From the NCBI GenBank assembly GCA_003117195.1, contig BDSI01000027.1:248001-312000 (forward strand): a DNA stretch of 64,000 bases, read 5' to 3'. The position numbers and the translations under genes were made by a program. Below are positions 57,401 to 64,000 of the stretch, one piece after another. Within the stretch, counting starts at the first letter, position 1; each line of letters begins with the position of its first letter. The notes under the pieces were generated by a model, which worked only from the letters and a program-made list of their open reading frames with translations, did not search any database and was not told the origin of the DNA. This DNA comes from Eudorina sp. 2006-703-Eu-15 (taxonomy: Eukaryota; Chlorophyta; Chlorophyceae; Chlamydomonadales; Volvocaceae).

Positions 57401-58838
57401 ACCGAATGTCTGTGTCGTACACACACGCCCACACCCGCGTACAGCAGGTACTTACCGTACAATGCCGCCGTACTTGTCGGCCCAGTGCAGGCACACCCGG
57501 TGGAAGTCGGGTCGCAGCACTTGCAGGATGTTGCCCAGCAGCGGCAGCGCATGCGTCCACGGACCCGGGATGCGGTCCAGGTCGTACGTGGGGCGCCTGG
57601 GCCCAGCAACGGGAGGATAAGGAGGAATTTTTAGAAAAAAGGTCACGGGATATCTGGAATGTTTTGGTTGGAAGGGGAATAGGAGTTTGGTAGACACAGT
57701 TGAACTGCGCTGCTGCCTGAGGGAGGGGATGTTGAGGTGGCGGTGAGGCGAGAGCCGCATCAACTAGTGCAGCGAGGCGACGGGCGCACGCGTCACCGAG
57801 CTGACGGCGATACCGAGTGCCGTGTGATAGACCAGTTCCAACCCTCTGATACCCCTGGCGAACTCGGACACCTGGGGTGGCGAGGGATGCCTGCCCGCGA
57901 CCCTCTTAAGACCTAGTAAGGCCGGTGCTCGCCCACGTACGGCACCTATATGCAAACGAGCGGATACGGCACTTGCATGCAATCGAGGACCACATTTGTC
58001 CAGCCCCCCAACAAAAGCACTCTAGCGAGTGACTCTAGCAGAGTCAAGTGCCAACGAGGCCGCGCCAGGCAGCCGGTACCCACCGGGCGCGCTGCAGCAG
58101 CAGGATGGCCAGCAACGTCAGGCAGACCCCCCACAGCGCCGTCTTGGGGTTGCGCTGCACCGCGGAGCGGCCCACCGCCAGCCCGGCCGCCACATGTCGC
58201 CCGCTGCGCACCGCCCGCTCCGACAGGCTCCGCCGCAACCGGTCCCAGCGACCGCCTCCCTCCATCGGCAACCCGCGGCGGGATGACGTGTTGGTGGTGG
58301 TGGTTTCATTGTTGTCGGCGCCCTGGAGTTGCGTTGCCTCGCTCGGAGGGGCCCCGGCAGGGGGAGCCGGTACGGACCACGGCGGCGTCTCGTCATTGCT
58401 GTTGGTGTCGGTGTTGGTGGCGGGGCAGGGGCTTGGCGGGGCAGCAGCAGCGCCCGGGCTGGCGGCGGTCGGCGGGCGGGGCGTGGAGTAGTTGGACGTT
58501 GAGGAGGGGGCGGGGGGAGCGGGTGTTGGAGGCAGCACCGGCGGCGGCGCCGCCGGCTCGGCGCTGATCGCTTCGTGGGGTCGTGCGGCATCGGGCTTCA
58601 GGTCGTTGCCGACCTCGACGTCGAAGAGGCGGGCGCAGGTGTCGGCCAGGGATAAGTCACCCGGGAGCAGGAGCTGGTTGGATTCGTTGGCCAGGGTACA
58701 GTAAGGCTCTGTGAAGTGAAGCGAGGCATGGGGAGGTTCGAGGAAAGGAGGGACGTCATCGGAAGGACGGGAAAGGACCGGATCGATTGAACCAGCACGC
58801 ATGACAGTTGCAGTTTGGGGTCCCGCTGTAACGTTCAT
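51172..58838 (-). CDS. Cytochrome P450 monooxygenase
   Basis: Thirteen exons join without a phase error to 892 aa: 58838-58084, 57596-57456, 57169-56921, 56460-56355, 55782-55626, 54941-54787, 54493-54419, 54160-54079, 53500-53361, 52995-52955, 52657-52521, 52206-51677, 51282-51172. A membrane helix (WGVCLTLLAILLL, ~233-250) is followed at once by RIPGPW, the normal anchor/hinge. I-helix FVEGFETTGHT (~551-561) gives the oxygen-activation Glu-Thr-Thr. EAMR (621-624) is the ExxR motif, FKPERW (~673-678) the PERF motif, and FSEGPRSCVG holds the heme-ligand Cys (~828). The C-terminus IRMHLHPRELEP is typical. It should be an ER- or envelope-bound haem monooxygenase; the substrate is unknown. Oddities are a ~230-residue Pro/Ser/Thr-rich region before the anchor, a ~135-residue low-complexity insert between PERF and the heme loop, and one GC-AG intron (after 54787). 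Confidence 0.92.
51345..51491. repeat. (CAG)n and (ACGAAC)n in the last P450 intron
   Basis: A CAG run at 51345-51377 and an ACGAAC hexamer run at about 51459-51491 lie between exon 12 (ends 51677) and exon 13 (starts 51282) on minus. They are intronic, so the poly-Ser, poly-Leu or poly-Gln frames they make are not protein. Confidence 0.9.
52504..53826. repeat. Segmental duplication, copy B (within the P450 gene)
   Basis: This is the resident copy of the duplicated block, holding P450 exons 9-11 and their introns. Relative to copy A it has an extra ~23-base segment near 53319-53341 and small indels near 53070 and 53105. Confidence 0.93.
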
Positions 58839-59134
58839 TCATGCATGACAGTTGCATTTGCATGCGTGAAGACAGGCGTCTCGAATGTTCGCAGGCACCT
58901 GTCATCACGTCATGCGCTTGGCCGTGATCCGGGCCGCGCCGCCACCGTCAGCAAGAGGAAGAAACGAAGAATGAGGCACTCTCAGCCCCTTAGTTTACGA
59001 CGTATACCTCCTCGCACTTGGGGCCCGCGCCGCGCCCTGATCCAATCGGCCGCCGAGCGCGGCGAAATCCACGCACTGGGGCGACTTATATTCGGTGCCG
59101 TCCAAACAACCCACAATCCCGAATGCGCACGCAC

Positions 59135-59309
59135 CTGTTATGGCCGCAAGGCCTCCCGTGGGGACAGCGCATGCGCCGGTGCAGGCGGGGGGCGGGCGCA
59201 GCACGCTGTCCGCGACGACCAGTCCCGGCCGAAGCAGCGCCACCGCCAGCAGCAGCGGCGCCAGAAGCTTCAGAAGTTCGAAATTCACCATAATTGTGCG
59301 ATCTAGCAT
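59135..59309 (-). CDS. Candidate upstream first exon of the P450, or small secreted protein
   Basis: An ATG at 59309 opens MVNFELLKLLAPLLLAVALL (after a short MLDRTI leader), a strong signal peptide or anchor. A donor (AACAG|GTGCGT) at 59135 leaves phase 1, and an acceptor (GTTACAG) in front of 58825 restores the P450 frame exactly, which would give a 946-aa P450 starting at 59309. Alternatively the frame runs on to a stop at 58995 and encodes a 104-aa Cys-containing secreted protein. Phase agreement favours the P450 link slightly. Confidence 0.4.
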
Positions 59310-62046
59310 TAAACGTTCAATCGGTGGTGAATTATGTGGAAAAACGTTATATACCGACTGATGTAGAAGTACGCGTAAATTGGTCGTAAACCCTACGTCC
59401 TAGGTTTCAGGGCGGGCTCGCTTTCAGAAAGGCCGTCGGCCGTCCAACCACGCAAGCTCTTGCTCGGAGATCTTATAATTATTTTATCTTTATTTGCATG
59501 TGCAAATTCAAGGTGATGCGGAGATCGTGGGCAGAACTCCACTCCAAAATGACCCGTGGGTCGTGCAACTGATTAGGTGGGCGGAAGAACCAAAGAAGCG
59601 CACGGCTGGAAGCGTGGCAATAAGAAATAGAATGCGTGTTTGCCTTGATAAATATGTCGAAACCTGAGGGATTAAGGCCGGCGCAGCGGTAAATAACAGC
59701 GGTCCCGGTGACGCGGTTATCTGAGAACAGAGGTTGAGCCATACCTCGGACGTCCTGGCGTACCTCGGCAAATCCGTTACGCTCCCTAGGATCAAAGACC
59801 TGAAACCTCGTATCGTGTTCGTTGAGATTTGCTACCGGCTCCTTCCTCGCAATCGTCACGCTTCGAACCCCTCACCCCTCACGCTTCCAGGCAACCTCGT
59901 ACTCCTCACGCTATGCGTGGATGCATGCTTTGCAGCCCAGGCAACAGGCAACAATGGGGCTATACCTTCGCACCGGACGAAGCGCTCGCGCTCCAAGCGC
60001 ACCTTCGCCTTCCCGTTACGTGACCGTTTCCTTTGCAATCGGCGCCACATGGGCCCCAATGGACCACCGCACCTAGTGCATGAGGTGCATGATTAAAAAT
60101 GTGTAAAGAATTAATGTAACGTCACCGCGAACCCAAAAGGGATCGACGGTGTATACCAGGGCAAGCCCCAACGGTTGTGTAATGTTGTCAGCTGCGGTGG
60201 CGGTGGACTCGTCTCGTCATCTGTCGCGCGACCGGATCCCGGCATCATCAGCAGTCGGCCGCAGTCTCAGCGGTCCTCCAGGGGGAACGTGACGAGTGGT
60301 GCGCGATGTGCGGCCCGCACAACACTCTGTGTGGGACGCACACGCGGGTCGCTCGACAGGGCCGCTCACTGGACGTCAGAGCCTCGCCAGGGCAGGGCCG
60401 CCCTGACCGACCTCCGAGGTCGCCACAACTTCGACTCACACCTCATCACGCGCGGTCGCGCGCTGCACTTCGTCAAGCTACGGCCTAGTCCGCAAGCCGG
60501 GATTGGATGACTCGGGCGAGGGGGGCTAAACACGCCGTGAACGAACCCCAGCTGGCCGCAGCTGGCCGCAAGCGCTCGGCCAGGCGTGCCGGCCATCAGT
60601 GCAGAGGGTGATCCCTTTCTTAATATGCACTGAAATCGGCGTCATGACACGTAAGCAAACTGATTTGACCCCGTCCACAAGCGATGCGTACGGCGCAGTG
60701 GGTTTTGGCGGTACGGGCACCAGCGGCGTGGCGATGGCTCTTCCTGGGTGTGGCTGCGGTCCGCGGCACTTTGAAGACGGCGGCTTTCATGCATCTTGCC
60801 TTCAAGATATTATCTGTGATTGGGTCATGAGCTTCAGCAGTTTTGCCCGCGTGATTTGCTGCAGGTTATGCGGGGTCTGATGCGTTCCTGTGCGACTGCT
60901 GACCTGCATGCGCGTGCTTGGTCCAGCCGACGGCCCAGGAATCTGACAAAGCAAGTCCACCTGAATCTCCGACATGCTATCGCTGCGATTATGAGCCAGC
61001 GCGGGGATACGACAACTCGAGATCCGAAACTTTGGCTCCTTGACGGCCTCCGACAACTCAATCGATTTCTGCTGCAATGCAGAGAGGACAGAGGGGCGAT
61101 CAGAAACGTTATGATCGCTTGCCGGAACCATTTTTGGGAATTCGAGCCGGCTGCTGATCGGCAGGCAACGGGTCCGTACCATCAAACCTCAAGGCAAACA
61201 GACATATGGGATGCATCAAACCTCAAGGCAAGCAGACATATTCGAGGACTTGCGCTGATACGGTATCCCTTCGACGACGTTTCGCTTGCCATTCGAATCC
61301 GATCGCATCTCGGAGTCGAAAAGGACCACGGGTCGTTGCGGTTCGAGTTGCGTCATCTCGCTACTTTCCTGTTTTGGACTTCGGAACAGCGGACATCCAA
61401 CCTACAGGGTGGCTCTACAGGTACTTGTTCGGTTCGAAAGACGCGGCTCACGTGGTCTTGACGTGTGCACACCGACCAAACGTGTTCAGGTTCACAATCT
61501 GGATAACAAGGGTGTAGCGCCGGTTGGGAGAACTTCACCCGTCTCCCCACAATTGATTTGGTGGCTCTTGGTGGGTCACCCTGGTGGACTAGTTCCCACA
61601 TCGAGCTGCAATCGTGGACGGATCAGGACTGGGTTCGGAGTCAAGAATACAGGAGGCAGCCACAAACGGAAGCGCCCTCTGAATAGGTACAGAATACCTT
61701 ACCTTACCTTACCTTCGCCGAGAGGTTTAAGGCAAACGCGGACTTTGGAAGTCGACTAGAGCGCGCGGGCCCAAGCCGCGTTCAGTGCCGCCCTATCCGC
61801 ATACGTGCCCCCTCGCCTCGTTCAGAACAGCCCATTCCAGGTGCTGCAACGCGCGGCGGGTGGCGCCACGCCCCACGACAGCTTAGTCCGCCTGCCGCGC
61901 GCTCCCCCCGATCCAGCTCGACCCCAGTCGCGCTGAACCCGTGGCCCCCTTCCTCCTCGTGGCCTACCTGATTTCCTACACATCTCCGTCGCCCTGCTCG
62001 CCGATGATCTTTTCCTCTTGTGCATCACCGCCGCCAGCCTCTCCCC
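59310..62046. other. Lower-GC region without a supported gene
   Basis: About 2.7 kb, AT-richer from 59.3 to 61.7 kb. A minus frame of 127 codons (61185-60802) and overlapping plus frames (60820-61517) are open, but none shows a recognisable motif. A tandem copy of CATCAAACCTCAAGGCAA occurs at about 61182 and 61215. A CCTTA pentamer run lies at about 61696-61715. The right end should hold the mutase promoter. Old transposon remnants are possible. Confidence 0.45.
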
Positions 62047-64000
62047 ATGCAGCCCTCCACGCCGCCGTTGGCCACCGCCAGCGGTGCCGCAGTGACGCAC
62101 AGCCCCTCCGGGCCCGGCAGCGAAGTTCGCACCGGCGCCGCCGGCCTCAGCGCTGGCGGCGGCGGCGGTGCTGCGCCACGCACTCTCCTCCTGGTCCGCC
62201 ACGGCGAGTCGGTCTGGAACCTGGCCAACCGCTTCACCGGCTGGACGGATGTGGACCTCACCGCGCAGGGCCGCCGCCAGGCCCGGCTGGGGGGTGCGCT
62301 GCTCCGCGCCCACGGCTACCGGGTGGACCTGGCCTTCACGTCCGTGCTCAAGAGGGCCATCCGGACGCTGCACATCCTGGAGGACGAAATGGACATCCTG
62401 TACACGCCCGAGGTGGGCGGGTGGGGGCGGACGGTAGGGGGTCCGGGACGTCCAGTTGCAGGATGTTGGATTGCAGCGGTGCTCTGTGCTGGGACCTGCA
62501 ACCCTGCAGATACGCCGCCTGGTGCGCCTCGCGCCGCGCCTCCATGCCGTATCGACTCCCTTTCCCCTTGACCCAGGTCAAGAGCTGGAGGCTGAACGAG
62601 CGGCACTACGGGGCGCTGCAGGGCCTCAACAAGGCGGAGATGGCCGCCAAGCACGGGGCTGAGATGGTAGGCTTGGGGCCATCCGGGGCGCCACGGAACA
62701 GGCAACGGACCGGGGCCCTGGAAGACGCCCGGACGCATCGCTGAGCCCGCCCCTTCCGGGTCGGGGTTTCGTCATACGGCCTCCGCCCCGTCGCGCCCCG
62801 CGGCTGCCACCGCAGGTCCACATCTGGCGCCGCAGCTTCGGCACGCAGCCCCCGGCGCTGAGCCTTGATGACCCGCGGCATCCACGGTACGACGTCCGCT
62901 ACCGCGGCATGGACGAGCAAGACTTGCCGTGCACGGAGAGCCTTAAGGTGAGCCCGGGGGTGTGCTTGGACAGATGCGCGGTGATGTGCAGCTCTCAATC
63001 CCCAAAAACACACGGACGACGTTCGCATTCAGTACACGGTATCGGAGCACATCAGGCGTCACCGGTTGCGAAGGGCTTTGGTTGTGAAGGGCTTGGGCTT
63101 CTGAGCGGCCCAAACCAGAGAGCCCCCGATTGCACCCCAGGCACGTACGTGCATGTACGGTATCACGTACGAGTGACATCCGTACGGTCCCGTACGTACA
63201 TCGGGTCTTTGTGACCACCCCGCAGGACTGCATCGCCCGCACGTTGCCCTTCTGGTCCAGCGACATTGCCCCGGCGGTGCGCAGCGGCAAGCGCGTGCTG
63301 GTGGTCGCCCACGGCAACAGCCTGCGGGGGGTGGTCAAGCACCTGGACGGCATCAGCGACGAAGTAAGGTGGCCAGCAGGGTGGCCAGTAGTGGTGACTG
63401 GGGGTCCGAGGAGGAGGCCTGGCAGTTCCTGAAGCGCCCTGACTGCCCTCAGCGGGTCGCTGATCAGCGCCAGGAGCGCAAGTGCGGCTGGATTGGATTG
63501 GATTGGATGAGGTCCTGACCGCTTCAGCGACCAAACCCAGGTGTCCAGCTGCCATGCGCGAGAGTACCGTGTGACAGGGGGAAGGGGGAAGATTGCGTTG
63601 CACTTTTCATGCACCGTACGACACCCACGCGGTGCGGTACATGCTCCATGACGCGACTGCTGCCAGTCTGTAACATAAGAGGGCGGGGAAGTTGGCGCCG
63701 GACATTGCCGTTTCGTTGCGTGCGTGTGGCGGACACCGCTTCTCCGGTACGACATCCCCCGAATCTTTTCCAGGAGATCATGATGCTGGAGATCCCCGTG
63801 GGGGTCCCCCTGGTGTACGAACTGGATGAGCAGCTCAAGCCCCTGCGACATTACTACCTGGGGCTGCAGCTGGTGGCGGCGCCGCCCCTGGACGTCACCG
63901 CGCTCCCTCCGCCGCTGTCCACCACACCGCCTCCCGCCGACATGGCGCCCGCGTCGCCCGCCGCTGCGACGCCTGGCACGGTTTCCGTGCCTGCCGGGGC
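62047..64000 (+). CDS. 2,3-bisphosphoglycerate-dependent phosphoglycerate mutase, 3' end cut
   Basis: Five phase-0 exons: 62047-62412, 62577-62666, 62816-62947, 63226-63363, and 63774 to beyond 64000. [12 protein letters not shown] holds the catalytic His (residue 52). It is followed by [43 protein letters not shown] (catalytic Glu region) and [21 protein letters not shown] with the second catalytic His. [10 protein letters not shown] and [10 protein letters not shown] follow. This is the complete signature of the dPGM family, which interconverts 3- and 2-phosphoglycerate in glycolysis. A ~45-residue Ala/Gly/Ser leader precedes the core and could be a transit peptide or just an extension. After HYYLG the frame stays open and Pro/Ala/Thr-rich to the window end, longer than the usual C-terminus. 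No stop is seen. Confidence 0.92.

Noticed and set aside
60802..61185. 127-codon minus frame and overlapping plus frames
   Set aside because: No recognisable domain, no splice partners, and similar-length frames on both strands in AT-richer DNA.
1..64000. tRNA, rRNA or organellar genes
   Set aside because: I saw no cloverleaf with conserved T-loop and anticodon arm, and no rRNA-like segment. Spliced, GC-rich genes argue against organellar DNA.

Overview
The window is nuclear DNA from a green alga, most likely a chlamydomonadalean or volvocine species. The signs are GC-rich, Ala/Gly/Pro-biased coding sequence, many short phase-consistent GT-AG introns, long dinucleotide and other microsatellites in introns, low-complexity protein insertions, TGTAA-type polyadenylation signals, and a gene set (formin, PLAT protein, TKL kinase, algal P450) that fits this lineage. 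All gene models were built by hand from frame, splice-site and phase continuity. Coordinates could be off by a base or a short exon.

Layout, left to right. 1-2984 (+): 3' part of a HEATR6-like HEAT-repeat gene. 3800-7744 (-): DEAD-box RNA helicase, probably organellar and RH22-like, 586 aa, convergent with HEATR6. 8417-20151 (+): a 17-exon formin of 2,956 aa, divergent from the helicase. 21740-about 28228 (-): a large PLAT-domain/coiled-coil protein, convergent with the formin. 28.3-33.4 kb: mostly unassigned, with a tentative small plus-strand gene at 31.3-32.7 kb. 33437-39489 (-): a TKL-type protein kinase whose introns carry three separate tandem arrays built on 5' splice-site-like sequence; one is a ~1.9-kb minisatellite that splits the codon of the APE glutamate. 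39498-42292: a 2.8-kb element with 57-bp terminal inverted repeats, a decayed tyrosine recombinase, a C48 (Ulp1-like) protease fragment and a 29-bp tandem array. 42.3-44.3 kb: lower-GC relic DNA. 44342-46057 (+): F420/NADP oxidoreductase-like Rossmann protein, 219 aa. 46.1-51.2 kb: repeats, a strong hairpin and a duplicated three-exon P450 cassette. 51172-58838 (-): complete 13-exon cytochrome P450, 892 aa. 59.3-62.0 kb: lower-GC DNA without a supported gene. 62047-64000 (+): cofactor-dependent phosphoglycerate mutase, cut by the window end.

The genes do not form a pathway; this is an ordinary eukaryotic neighbourhood of unrelated housekeeping, cytoskeletal, signalling and metabolic genes. 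The most notable signals are (1) minisatellites apparently seeded on 5' splice sites of one kinase gene, one of which could add 0 to 8 in-frame hexapeptides; (2) a TIR-bounded element pairing a tyrosine recombinase with a C48 protease and showing no target-site duplication; and (3) a P450 exon-cassette duplication whose exons differ only at synonymous sites.
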